Shown here: positions 23,835 to 34,613 of the stretch, one piece after another
Layout of the letters: the number at the start of each line of letters is the position of its first letter
Position numbering within the stretch: the first letter of the stretch is position 1
Source of the DNA: Xanthoparmelia taractica
Lineage: Eukaryota; Ascomycota; Lecanoromycetes; Lecanorales; Parmeliaceae
Assembly: GCA_033085395.1 (NCBI GenBank)
Contig: MU853185.1
Span: 124,001 to 188,000 of the forward strand
Length of the DNA: 64,000 bases
Direction of reading: 5' to 3'
Notes under the pieces: generated by a model
The model's input: only the letters and a program-made list of their open reading frames with translations
Told to the model about the DNA's origin: nothing
Databases searched by the model: none
Position numbers and translations under genes: made by a program

Positions 23835-25193
23835 ACTGAAAATGCTTACCCAAGGCTATCAACGTCCAAAAACAATGTGGTCAGGTACACAATTAGAGGA
23901 GTAGTATACGTCTTCAGACATGATACGTCTTGGCTACGAGCGCCCCAATTCCCGCATTCTTCTCCTCACCTCACAAACCAACAGGTCATGTGTTAGTTCC
24001 CAATCGCACCAAACTGAACCAAATATCTATGTAATACAACCTCTAATTTCTATATGACCAGCAACAAAGATCAGGCTGCGGTACAAGGCATAGCCATGAT
24101 AGGATGTTGGAGCACTACAGGTGTAGGATATCTTGCAGAACGAGGTAGTAGCTTTCGGTTTCCAATGTCACACTGGGCGAACGTGGCAGCAGATCGCTGC
24201 GGTAATCTATCCTCCAAGGTCGCCCTGCCCTCCCTCCTCCGTCTCCTTATGCCAGACTCGGGAGCTTGTCAAGGTAGCTTGATATACAACAGTAGCTTTG
24301 GCTAGCAGAGGCGACCCCAAACGAAGCTAGAGCTTATCCCACTAACGGGGATATTCCTCATTCATTATGTTGAGCTCTTCAGTATAATGTAACTGGTCAT
24401 CGTTTTATCGCTCAAGAAAGGTAGCTCCAAGTTTGCGTCCACCCGGCCACCAGCGGCGAAAATCCCACGCATTTGAATCTACGTCCTCTTTTCCAGCGAG
24501 TAGCTGCCATCTGTGTCCCAATCTTTCATTGCTAACAAGTCCCGTATCCAGCGGAAGTATCACAAGAAATAACGCCATCCTTCGATTGCCAAATAGTCTT
24601 CTGTATTGCACCGTCTTCAGTTTATTAAATATACGGATGTTCACCAGTGTTTTATCGTATCCAGGATTCCAGTTGCTTATGCGGTTTCATGTTTCTGGGG
24701 AGAAATATGTATGGGAGGCAATAGATCTCTAGACAATCAATTCTTGCAACGCGATCAAGGACAGTCGTTCTATCACCAGCGACAAACTTGCCTTTGTCCT
24801 TGAACCTTGGACGAAATCCTTCCCTTGGTTAGCGACTTTCTGCAGAAGGCGGTGGAGAGGCTGGATGCCGTTCCGTTTTGCACGGGCGAGGCCATTTGCA
24901 GTCGATCCTTCGTTCTACTGGCAGCATTTTGGCCATAATAAGAAGCTAATATGGCTTCCATATGCCCAGAGTCGAATCACTACCGTTATAATTTCCGCCG
25001 CTCACTACATGTATGTTCACCGGTTCGTCAATCTATCGAACATCCACGAGTATGCAGCAGGAAGTAATGCAGTTTGCCCGGGCATTGCTCAGTCAAGCGA
25101 ATGTGTACTCTGAGATTGAAGTTTTGAAAGTCTAATTCAAACAGCTCTCTTACAGAAGATGTCCTGCATGGAAGGCACTTGTTACAAAAGCTT
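23835..25193. other. Convergent intergenic region, nothing recognised
   Basis: About 1.36 kb between the ends of RAD4 and the secreted-protein gene. Open frames on either strand are short, mutually overlapping and without protein-like features. I saw no repeat or RNA gene. Confidence 0.5.
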
Positions 25194-25838
25194 TCACGCT
25201 GTCTGAAACCCACCATTCCCGTTTGAGGAAGATCTGTTTGCATTGTTTCCCATGAGGGGTTCAAGTCGAAGCTCTCCGTAAGCCCACGGTAACCACCTCG
25301 CCTCCGTGTCTGTGATACACCAAACAATTCGGGCCGGCCCATGAGAATGTAGCTGCAGACCCAGCTCATGCAAGGCAGCCAACACCAGCGCGGTAGGTAC
25401 CCTTGCGGTGGTTGGGGTTTGGAAAAGCCAGATAGTCCATTTTGTGTACGAAACAACGTCGATGGTAGACTGGGACGCGTAAGGAGGGACAAGGCCGGGA
25501 ACGGGATCGTGTTCATTGATGTTGTTGGCGAAGTCTAGGACAAAGCGCTGAAGCTCGAGCGAATTGATAGGGGGCGAAGTGTGGATATTCCAAACCTTAC
25601 CAATGGCCAGATACTGGTCCAAAAAAGGGCCATGTACATGTAAGGGAACGTAGTACGGTGCCTGAGGCCAAGGTCTATATTTCAGGTTAACAAATTCCCA
25701 TGGGGGCTCCAGTGCAGGGCCGGTAATGTTTATGGAAGCCAATGCAAGACTGGTATGTCCGGAGACTGGCAAAAAATGCACAGCAGACGGAAGGGTTATG
25801 AGAGCTAAAGTAGCTGAGATAAGAACCGACGCCCACAT
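25194..25838 (-). CDS. Putative small secreted protein (214 aa), function unknown
   Basis: One exon of 214 codons. The first 22 or so residues (MWASVLISATLALITLPSAV) form a convincing signal peptide. The mature part is moderately hydrophobic and rich in Pro, Trp and Tyr, with one possible N-glycosylation site early (NIT, about residue 37) and another at the C-terminus (NRS). It has a single cysteine (in the block RIVWCITDTEARWLPW), so it is not a disulfide-rich effector of the usual kind. The C-terminus is Asn/Ser/Gly-rich and lacks a convincing GPI-anchor tail. No enzyme motif is seen. The reading frame is intact and the composition is coding-like, so it is probably a real lineage-restricted gene. 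Confidence 0.65.
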   Translation of the reverse strand: MWASVLISATLALITLPSAVHFLPVSGHTSLALASINITGPALEPPWEFVNLKYRPWPQAPYYVPLHVHGPFLDQYLAIGKVWNIHTSPPINSLELQRFVLDFANNINEHDPVPGLVPPYASQSTIDVVSYTKWTIWLFQTPTTARVPTALVLAALHELGLQLHSHGPARIVWCITDTEARWLPWAYGELRLEPLMGNNANRSSSNGNGGFQTA

Positions 25839-26389
25839 GCTGACTGGACTCGGACGGCCGGAATTGAACGACGTTCTCTGAAGTTGGGTTATATGGTTAA
25901 AATAAGGTCAAAAGATTCAAATAGCAAAGTATAGACAGTGACCCGGCGCAACCTGCGGTCGGTAAAAGGCCTCGTTGTCGCCAGAGCGCATAATATTTTG
26001 CGTCTGCCGCTCTACTAAAGGACGACGTCACGTATTAGCACAGGTCAAAGAGTCAGCAAATCTTGATAAATTGTCTGGCCAGTCGTAGCCCCCTGATTCT
26101 TGAGTGCATGAACAGCAGATGAATAGCCTCCTCGGCGCCTCGAGAAGGTTGAAATGAAAAGGGGCTTTGTTACTGCCTTCTTCAAGAGCCATTCCTTCGA
26201 ACAGGTGATGTGAAACAACATGTCGGAAACAAACGCCCATAGTCAGTCAGCAGCGTCCGACGGCGAGTCTCATTTGAGAGTGGCTTGTAAAGATTTTCTT
26301 TCTCCTAGTGAAAGAAAACGTCATTGTATGCTAGGGTATCTCCATCAAGCGCCTGCAAATGCTCAACCTTGAAATCACCCCAGCTTCAG
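25839..26389. other. Promoter side of secreted-protein gene and 3' flank of SAF4
   Basis: About 550 bp, flanked on both sides by minus-strand genes. A 70-codon frame at 26028-26240 has no recognisable features. Nothing else was seen. Confidence 0.45.
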
Positions 26390-27479
26390 CTAATCCGAGT
26401 CGTATTGTACCAAAGCCAAATGTCTTGACACGTCAACGGGTTCATTGGATTTCGAGAATGTTTCTCGATCTTCGTTTTTCCGTTTTCTCTTGATCTGGGG
26501 AAACTCGCCCGAGGCCTGCACATTCGATTTGCCCGTACTTAGAAAAGGGTCCAAGACTGCTCTAGTGTTGTGAGCCAGCTCCTTGCGTAGACTCTCCCTC
26601 CTCTTCTCCGCTTCTGATGCAGCCTTTGTCCTCTTGACTTTTTTCGCCAAAGGCATGTCCAATGTCCGTGTATCTGCAAAAAGGGGTCTGGACTTGGCCT
26701 TGACGATAGCTCCCTCACGACCCAACTCTCCAAATTCCACAAACGCAGCTCTTATCCTATCGTCTTCGCTTTCCTCCAATAGATCCATCCCTAGGCTCAT
26801 CTTATCCTTCAACGTTTCTGTCAACCTCCCATTCTGCTCCCTCTCCTTCCTTCCAATTCTGAAAGCGTTCCTCAACCGCCTGTTCGCCTCCCCTGGATCA
26901 TCCCAATCCCTCTCCTTTGCATTGTACAGCTCCTCAATCCTGCTTTTATCAGTGACAGTTCTCTGCTTATCCTCCACCTTCCCCTCTAATCTAGCAAATG
27001 CGTCATTTTCCAACCTCGCTCTCTCCTCCTCTGTCCTTATTTTGATCTCGCCCTCTTGGACTTTATCCTCTCCCGTATCCCTCTTCTTCGCCCCTTCAGT
27101 GACCACATAAGCTGTGTTTTTCGGATCTGTCCTAATCTCAATCCATCCTCCACATACCACATGCTTCATGCGGAAGCTAAGAATTGGCGTAGTATGGTAA
27201 TTTCCCACCTTTTTCTTCTCGGCGTTGAAGCGAACGCCCTGACCAATTATGGTGGGTTTGGGGCAGGTGGTGCACCAGATAGGGAAGGGCATTTCAAAGC
27301 GGACTGTGAGAATACCTTGACCGGCTTTGCGTGCACGAGAGCCGAGGGCATGTTTACCAGCGAGCTTGTTGGCGGAGGTGGTGCCCTCGTGCTCAGGAGG
27401 GACGTAACGTCCCATATCTGAGGTGGTCGGTTAGCCTTGAACGACGTTCATGAAGGTAGGACACACTGAAGCCTTGCAT
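26390..27479 (-). CDS. SAF4: Saf4/CCDC130 (YJU2B)-type pre-mRNA splicing factor
   Basis: A 13-nt first exon (27479-27467) encodes MQGF and one base. After a 49-nt intron (donor GTGTGT, acceptor CTCAG) exon 27417-26390 continues, giving 346 residues. The CWC16-family core is clear: GILTVRFEMPFPIWCTTC, then VRFNAEKKKVGNYHTTPI and GGWIEIRTDPKNTAYVV. The GILTVRFEMP form places it with CCDC130/Saf4 rather than true Yju2. The second zinc pair reads H-x2-C (KHVVC) where animal homologues have C-x2-C. The C-terminal two thirds are charged and helical with a basic tail. Saf4 in fission yeast associates with the spliceosome and affects intron retention. Head-to-head with RSC9, 327 bp apart. The tiny first exon is supported because MQGFNMGRYVPP restores the usual start of fungal homologues. 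Confidence 0.9.
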
Positions 27480-27806
27480 TCTAGCTCTGGCTGAGACGCA
27501 ATGGTCTCAAAAATGACTATTATGTTTCTGGTCCTGTCATGGCCGACGTTTGTACGAGGGACAGTTTTACAGTGGTGAAGTGCCAGCGCCGGCTAATAAT
27601 CGGCTAAACTCTCATCATCAATCCAAGCGTTCGCGCCAGGCGTGTCTCTCTCAGCTCTTAGTCGTTGCGCCGAAGCTCGCAGCTTGTACAGCAGCACAAG
27701 TGCGAGCTTGAGTGTACGAAATTCTGTGCGCCTCCCGTACAAATTAGATGGTCAGCTCTTCAGGCTCACGAGACACGGTATTGGTCGTGAGACCTCACTC
27801 ACAGCA
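27480..27806. promoter_or_regulatory. Shared divergent promoter region, SAF4 / RSC9
   Basis: The 327 bp between start codons hold both promoters. The plus-strand frame upstream of the RSC9 ATG stays open to about 27,642 but lacks an ATG there, so it is treated as leader. Confidence 0.5.
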
Positions 27807-30800
27807 ATGTCTACCCCAGAGGAAGAGGAGCCTCCGGGGCGTGAGGATTTTGTTGCTTCGTTGACAAGATTTGGTGAGGAGAGAGGGTATGTTTTGCTCT
27901 GATCAATACATGCTCCTTAGCTCTGGACAGCCGTTGACTTCTGCGATTTTTCACAGGATAAATGTGGACTTCGCAGCGCGTGTCAATACCAAGTACATCG
28001 ACCTCTATAAGCTATGGAACGTGGTAACATCGAAGGGTGGATATGATGCTGTCAGCGCTGAAAAGCTGGCATGGAGGAAAGTGGGACTGGATTTCAATTT
28101 GGGCACTGCAAACGCAGCAGCGTATGCTTTTGCTTTAAAGACAACATACTACAAAAACCTTGCGTAGGTGTCATTCTCTGCTGTACTAAAGTATGCTCAC
28201 ACTTTGCAGGGCATATGAGATCAAGACTCTGCACGGTCGAGAGCCCCCTCCAATCGAGATCCTTGAGAAGTTGACTGCAAAGGGTGGTGACATTCTTAGC
28301 CGTACAGTGGAGAATTTCAGACCTCCCCAGAGATCAAGCATGATCAACGGCGACATCGACTCAGGCGATGAAGGTTCGAAGACACCAAAAGATGAAAAGA
28401 TGGACATTGATGAGCCTGGTAGCGTGGGACGGAGTACTAGAGGTCAGTTGGTGTTGAAGCTTAAGACAAATTGACCTACAGTTCCATCACCCACTCATGC
28501 GCTTAATTTCAGGTCTTCGTCAGGCTCCACCTCAGAGGATTCCTTTTCAGCCGGACGTGTCATCATCTCGACAGCTCCGTCACTCGTCCGGCCACGCTCA
28601 ATCACCTCAACCAGCAGCCATTGCCCACACTGGCTATAATTACTCCGCATCATCGAATCCAAACAGCGCCTCATTCACTATCGCCAATTACGAGCCCCGC
28701 CCTCAAATGCCTTTAACTTTACGCCCCATTATGACTCCAAGTTACAACGCTGCCATGTTTGAGGAACGCCAAAAGTTGACACGAATGGCGAGGAAAGTCG
28801 AATTGGGGCTGGTTTCGCCTAGTACAAAGGGCATGATGAAGCCTGGCGGTATGCCTTTCGCGTATAAAATTCAATACCCAAGCTGACAAGCGATTAAGCT
28901 GGTTTTGATGGCCCAAATATCTATGTGCGAACCCTTCAAGGACTGCGCTCACAGGTTCCTGAAGAACAGGACTATGCCTTGCACCACCTTGTGAAGATCT
29001 CCCACGAACGAGGAGACAAGTACAAGTTTGATGCTTTCCCTAATCTGGCCGAGGGTCTTATTGAGTACGTGCTTGGCATCAGCTCTCTTTTCTATGATGT
29101 GAAGTGGGAGATCTGCTACTCCGACTACGAAGACGGAGTCAACGTCCTTGATGGTATAAGAGGCACGCCAGACATTCTGCAACGCATACAATCACTCAAT
29201 AGAGTCGACACTCCTGATGAGATGGAATCGGAAGAGTTTGGTCGCAAGCTCACCAAAATTCTCGAAGCTGGTTTGACAATCCGAAATCTGTCGCTTCTCG
29301 AAGACAACGCTGTTTATCTATCAGAAATGCCTCAGCTTAGAGATTTTTTGTCGATAGCGCTAAATCTTCCAGAGTCTCCCGTCATCACAGAGTTGAAGCA
29401 TTATGCGTTAGACATCTCAGAGCAAGTCACGAAGTATTGGCAGATGGACGAGTCGGACCCGCTGTACCGCTCCCTCCTGAACCAGGTCAATAGTGGACAC
29501 GACCGTGGCGCCATACTCACTTCTCTCCGTGCAATCAGCCGAATATCGATGAGCCTCGAAGACACAAATCTCCTCAAAGGTGTACCAGTCTCGGTCATCA
29601 AGCGGATCTGCGAATGGACTCTGCTGGAGGACGAAGATTTTGTCAGCTCTTGCCTAGACTTCCTCTACCAATTCACTGCGGTGCCTGAGAATGTCGGATA
29701 TCTGCTATCTAACGCAAATGAAGTTGCCCTCCCATCATTCCTCGGTCAGCTCACGCGATTACTTCAATACCACGCTCGGACAGAATACGTTAAGCTAGAG
29801 GCCACGAAACCTATAGCCGCTGCGTCAGCAACAGAGATCCCCAACGTCCCTCAAGACCTCATGGATCAATTCCTCAAATACGAGGAACCGGATCGCTCGA
29901 ATCACTGGCTCAAAGCAGTGTTTGAGGAGGATGCCGAGAGCGACATTACACAGATAGCGTTGTGGCAAGCTTACCAAGCTCGGTTCACAGACTACACTTC
30001 TCCTACGACTCAGCTTCTGCCGGCAGCGGAGTTCATCAAGAATGTCAGTACGATCTTTGCTGGCGCCAACGCACAAGTCGTCAACGGTGTCAATCACAAG
30101 TTCATCATCAAAGGCATTCGGCCCCGTCATGCTCCAATGGATCCGAAAGGCCGATTTTACAGCCGCTGTTTATGGAAGGTTCCTGGCCTAAAACCGTGTG
30201 GGGACTTCTTCCTGAAGCCAAAACATATGTTTGATCATCTTGTCTATGATCACCTCGGAATAGATCGACGTGCTGACGGCACCTGGGATTTCGAATCAAC
30301 TCTACGTGCGAATCAGCGTCCGAACGATTGCTACTGGTCGAACTGCCGACACTTCACGAATGACGGTCAAGTGCCGTCACCATACCAGTTGGGTATGCAC
30401 GTCAAGACTCACCTTTCGGACGTGTCGAACAAAGCGGTGCTCAGACAAAAAAACAATCGCACCCCTGTCAACCAGACAGCTCTGCCAGCAAAGGAGACAA
30501 ACGGCAAAATTGTGTCTACAGGAGCTGTAAAGGTTGATCCAGCGCAAGGGAGGGAGGCTACGTACAAGTACCAAATGTACCAGAACACCGCTGTCGATGA
30601 GCTTGGGAACGCATCTGGTATACCGCTCACAAGTGTACTGGTCTTGCGCAACTTGGCAAGGAACATACCGAAAGCAGCTGCGCTGCTCGACACAATCAAC
30701 CGTGATGCTTTCCGTACTGATTGCATGGAGAAGCTATTTGGGCCATTGAAGGAGAGGTTCACCCTTGTGATGGCTCATAACAGGCCATTGGCTGGGTACG

Positions 30801-30844
30801 TCTCTGACGTGATGGGGCTGCTTGATAAGGGAAATGCACCTTGA
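27807..30844 (+). CDS. RSC9: RSC chromatin-remodelling subunit Rsc9 (ARID protein)
   Basis: Exons 27807-27886, 27957-28163, 28210-28442, 28513-28848 and 28899-30844 give 933 residues. Residues about 10-105 are an ARID/BRIGHT DNA-binding domain (VNTKYIDLYKLWNVVTSKGG, then AWRKVGLDF and YYKNLAAYE, split by two introns). A disordered linker leads to an all-helical, armadillo-like middle (about residues 300-600). Near residues 690-800 are Cys/His-rich blocks (SRCLWKVPGLKPCGDFF, then FDHLVYDHLG and NDCYWSNCRHF) like degenerate C2H2 fingers found in mould Rsc9 proteins. Rsc9 is a subunit of the RSC SWI/SNF-type complex that positions promoter nucleosomes. Intron 1 is 70 nt, the others 46-70 nt. The last acceptor is AAG, chosen because it restores GFDGPNIYVRTLQGLRS. 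Confidence 0.94.
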
Positions 30845-31196
30845 ATTGGGTGGATATGACATGGCGCCATGATGGAAAAGTGGTGGATTGAGATGGGATG
30901 TTGCAAGATAATCAGGCGTAATCAGAGGATATGATACCACGTGGTGAGAGCGTGTCTCTTCACCATTGCAATTACTTTGCGGGCTTGGCAGGTCTAAATA
31001 AAATCTTTGCATTTTCGAAAGCTGGCTTCTCAATAAAAAAAGAATAAAAAATAAACATGGTCATCAAACTTACGGGTTGTACATCACAGAACTTCTACTT
31101 TGCTTAGACAATCGCCCTGTGATTGCTTTGCCACCAAACGGACGGTCTGTAACCCATCCTTATCTGCGCAAGCAAAGGCAGCAACCAGCGACACGC
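30845..31196. other. Intergenic region, RSC9 end to Rec114-like start
   Basis: About 350 bp with an A-rich run near 31,035-31,055. The frame of the next gene is open upstream to 31,077 but has no ATG before 31,197. Confidence 0.5.
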
Positions 31197-32982
31197 ATGG
31201 CTTCCTCATCTCTGTCCACAGCATCTACAGTAACGCAAGGACCTGTTGCCCTACCCTTGTTCAAATTCTCCCATTGCACGAGCCCCAACCCCCAAGCGAA
31301 GATGATCTGGACCCATCTACCGCAGCGGAGCGACATGTTTGCCGTCTTCGATGTGATTAGGAAGGTTGGAACAGGTATGGTAGCCTCAGAGACCAAGGTA
31401 CTCAAGCTCGTTCGAGGCGGAGAGCTCCTCGTATGTATATTCTCACGCATTTTTCAATTGAGCATTCCTCACATCTCTCCTCAAGGAGCAAGTTGAGTTC
31501 CACGACCTCCAAGACCAAGTTCGCATGGACGAGGAACGTGCTCTATCCCAACACGTCCCAGACAACCTTCTCCGTGTTCTTGTCATCGTCAAGAGACCAC
31601 TTCTTGCTCTACGCTATACCCTACCTGATGGGCAAATACGCAAGACGCAGATGAATTTCGTCCCATTTCCTGGTTGCGATGTAGCGCTAGAGGCCTTCCG
31701 AGCGGCTGGCTTACCGATCAGAGACAAGGATTTGCCGCAGGTGCAAAGCCAGCGTCCACAGTCATCTCAGTCGCAGCCTTGCTCCCAGGAGCGGCCAGCT
31801 TCCTTGATTGCCGATCGAACAGCTCCCCCAAGGTCTTTGCAAGGCATCTTCCAAGATTCGTCTCAACCTCTGTCACAAGTCACCGGCGGTTGGAACGCAG
31901 TTCCTGGTGGCGTGACGCCATACACACAGCCAACAACAGTCAACATCCGGCCAACGTCTGCTCCGGACAGCGTTAAACAAGATGAATTCAGCAGGCCTAT
32001 CTCAGTATCATCCCGGTCAACTCTGAATGCCTTTGGTTCTCCTATAACAGTTACTAGTGTGCCAACGGTAGCCAAGCCGAGAACAATATCAGGTCTGCTA
32101 CCAAGTCCGGTCTTTAATGGAACATATGAGCCATTTGGCAGCTTCGAAGTTCGACCAATGAGCGCTCCAGAGCAGACACACGCGCAACGAGATTACACCA
32201 ATACGCTCCCGCTGTCTCAGATGCTGCCGCCCGAGCGGACTCTTCCCTTCCCAGAGAAGAAGATACATCCGTTTGGGACGGACGAAGCTGCATCGCAGGA
32301 GAAGACAGCCAAGGAAAAGCCTGCTGTCACTAGGACCAAGGCAAAGAGACAGACAAACCCTCGAGGTCAGCCGGCCAAACCCAGAAAATCTAGGGCAAAG
32401 ATTCAAGAAACAACCATTGCTTCCGATCCATTGGCACCGAGCTCACCCTCGCCTGCTTCTCAAGTCAAATCGAAGGCTCCGGCACCCAGTGAAATTCCGA
32501 GGGTTGCCTCCCCAGAATTGCAGGCCACAGCACCCTCATCAAAGCCGACAGCATTACCAAGCATCAACTCTCGCAAGCGATCCTTGACCGAAAGGTCTTT
32601 GGATCAACCCAACAAACGACAGGCACAGACCAGGGTCGAGACGGTGACAGAGGATATGACGGAGGCCCTTACAGAAACCGCCACCGCAGAGCTACCATTG
32701 CAAGCCCAGTCATCCAAAGCCACAGCGCCACTTATTAACATCAGCAGCCACGACCTTCTCGACTCCATTGACAATTTGATGCGAAAGTATCATGACCTTC
32801 CAGCGCCTAGATCATCACATCGGACGTCAAAGGATTATCTTGCCGAATATGCAGCGCAGAGCGAAGACGACAGGGTCAAGGCTGTCGACAATCTGATCTG
32901 CGAGTGCATTAAGGACGAAAACTTTGCCAAGTTGATGGAAGATGTTGAGGGAGCTTGGAAGAGGATCGGGCTGGGGCTCTGA
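31197..32982 (+). CDS. Probable Rec114-like meiotic recombination protein (576 aa)
   Basis: Exons 31197-31430 and 31486-32982 (donor GTATGT, acceptor CTCAAG) give 576 residues. The architecture is ordered ends around a long disordered middle. Residues about 15-150 are predicted beta-rich (LFKFSHCTSP, FAVFDVIRKVGTG, then LLRVLVIVKRPLLALRY) and finish with a helix FPGCDVALEAFRAAGLPI, like the PH-type fold of Rec114. Residues about 170-490 are Ser/Pro/Thr/Lys-rich. The last 80 residues are helical and end in AVDNLICECIKDENFAKLM, followed by an acidic-Trp helix. This C-terminal pattern (Cys, x-D-x-x-F, then V-E) matches what I remember of Rec114 C-termini, which bind Mei4. Rec114 supports Spo11 double-strand breaks in meiosis. 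The assignment rests on pattern, not an alignment; any disordered nuclear protein remains possible. Confidence 0.55.
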
Positions 32983-33281
32983 AGGACGGGAGAGACTGGA
33001 GACGGGATGAATGATGGAGACGCATTTGCTAGGATACGAATGAATGGCTTCTGGAATTTTGCTTGGAACTCTGGCATTATACTGGTTTGAGCTTCTGGAT
33101 CTCTGCTGCATATTCTGCATCTAGCGTCAGCTCTGAACATGTACCCCAACTTGCATAGCGCTGCTTCAGAGCGATCATCTAGCACTCATTAACATATACA
33201 ACTTCACGCACCAATGTTTTCTGGACTATGCATGCCTCAAACCACTGTTGCGCCGTCGCTATGCAATACCCCTTCCCACCT

Positions 33282-34241
33282 CTACTCCAAAGGCTTCACC
33301 CCCTTATGCACACACGCAATCCCACCCATCAAATCATCCCACCCTTTCCCCTCCTCCCCAACCGGCACCAGGAACCCCGCGTCCTCAATCATTCCCTTCC
33401 ACTCTTCCTGCCCTGGGAACCTCTCAATACTCTCCACCAAATACTGATAACTATCCCGATCCCCCGCCACCAACTGCCCAATCAGCGGTATCGCGCCGAA
33501 ACTCCACCGCTTATACACCGCCTCCAAAAGCCGATTATTCACCTTGCTAAACTCCAAACACGCAAAGACACCGCCCGGTTTCAGGACGCGGAACGCTTCA
33601 CGCAAGGCGAGCTGTTTGGAGGTGAAGTTCCGGATGCCAAAGGCGACGGTGTAGAGATCGATGCTACCGTCGGAGATTGCGTGCAGGTCCTCCGCGTTAG
33701 CTTCGAGCCAGCTGAGGCGGCCGCTTTGTTCATATCCGCCTTCCCTGGCGCGCCGTTTGCCTTCGGCGAGCATATCTGGGTTGATGTCGCTGACGATGAT
33801 CTTCGAAGCACGGTCTTTCTTGACGACCGTACAATGCTCCAGCATCCTGAACGCAATATCCCCCGTTCCGCCCGCGATATCCAGAATCATTTGCCCTCCC
33901 GTCCCCGTCTCCTTTTCACAATCTTGTACACCGGGGTCTATGGAGCGCACGAAGTAGTCTTTCCAGAGTCTGTGGGTGCCGACGGACATGAGATCGTTCA
34001 TGGTGTCGTAGGAGGAGGCGACGGAGGTGAAGACATTGGCGACACGGGATTGTTTGGAGGATGAGGGGACGGTTTGGAAGCCGAAGTGTGTGGTCGGGGT
34101 TGGGGTTGGGGTGGTGCCGTTTGCGGACTGTTGGGATTCGGCGAGATGACGGGAGCAAGAGAGGCAGCGATAGGGGGGACGGGGGTTGAGGAGGCGGCGA
34201 GTTAGGCGGGCGGAGGTACGGGGTAGGGTTGGCATTGACAT
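33282..34241 (-). CDS. COQ5: COQ5, mitochondrial ubiquinone C-methyltransferase
   Basis: One exon, 319 residues. The start is an Arg/Thr/Leu-rich presequence (MSMPTLPRTSARLTRRLLN) suited to mitochondrial import. The UbiE/COQ5 signature follows: FTSVASSYDTMNDLMSVGTH, then SAM-binding motif I DIAGGTGDIAFRML (about residues 120-133), the acidic strand SDINPDML, the FGIRNF motif and VLKPGGVFACLEFSKV. The enzyme C-methylates 2-polyprenyl-6-methoxy-1,4-benzoquinol in coenzyme Q synthesis, within the matrix-side CoQ synthome. Family size is normal and the protein ends PLE. A 278-codon open frame antisense to it is only a shadow. Head-to-head with BCKDHA. Confidence 0.96.
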   Translation of the reverse strand: MSMPTLPRTSARLTRRLLNPRPPYRCLSCSRHLAESQQSANGTTPTPTPTTHFGFQTVPSSSKQSRVANVFTSVASSYDTMNDLMSVGTHRLWKDYFVRSIDPGVQDCEKETGTGGQMILDIAGGTGDIAFRMLEHCTVVKKDRASKIIVSDINPDMLAEGKRRAREGGYEQSGRLSWLEANAEDLHAISDGSIDLYTVAFGIRNFTSKQLALREAFRVLKPGGVFACLEFSKVNNRLLEAVYKRWSFGAIPLIGQLVAGDRDSYQYLVESIERFPGQEEWKGMIEDAGFLVPVGEEGKGWDDLMGGIACVHKGVKPLE

Positions 34242-34613
34242 GGTGTTCCTTATATTCTGTTTACAGAAACAGATAGGTCTTATATGGTCAATTGCAGAGC
34301 GCGTTCTGGAAAGGCTTCAAACAAAAAGGCACTCCGGAGATATCCTCCTTCAATTCAAGGACTTTCAAAGAATTGGATCTTTCACGTATATGATAGAGCT
34401 TTATTAAGGCAGTTGAGGCAGAGGCGGCGGAGATAAGATACGCTGGGAGACGGATAGATCCGCGATAATGTTGTGAATAAAAGCCGACGCAAACCGCTCA
34501 CGCCGCTGTCACTCCCTTTAATTCCCACAACGCCGACAGCTGACCAGAGAAAGTTGGGAAGCCTATGGCAACTTGACTCTTACCATAAACATGATTGAGC
34601 GATAGACAGCATT
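34242..34613. promoter_or_regulatory. Shared divergent promoter region, COQ5 / BCKDHA
   Basis: The 372 bp between start codons must contain both promoters; both products are mitochondrial. No named element recognised. Confidence 0.5.

Noticed and set aside
33228..34064. 278-codon open frame on the plus strand
   Set aside because: It is antisense to COQ5, whose motifs and presequence are unmistakable; the frame is a codon-bias shadow.
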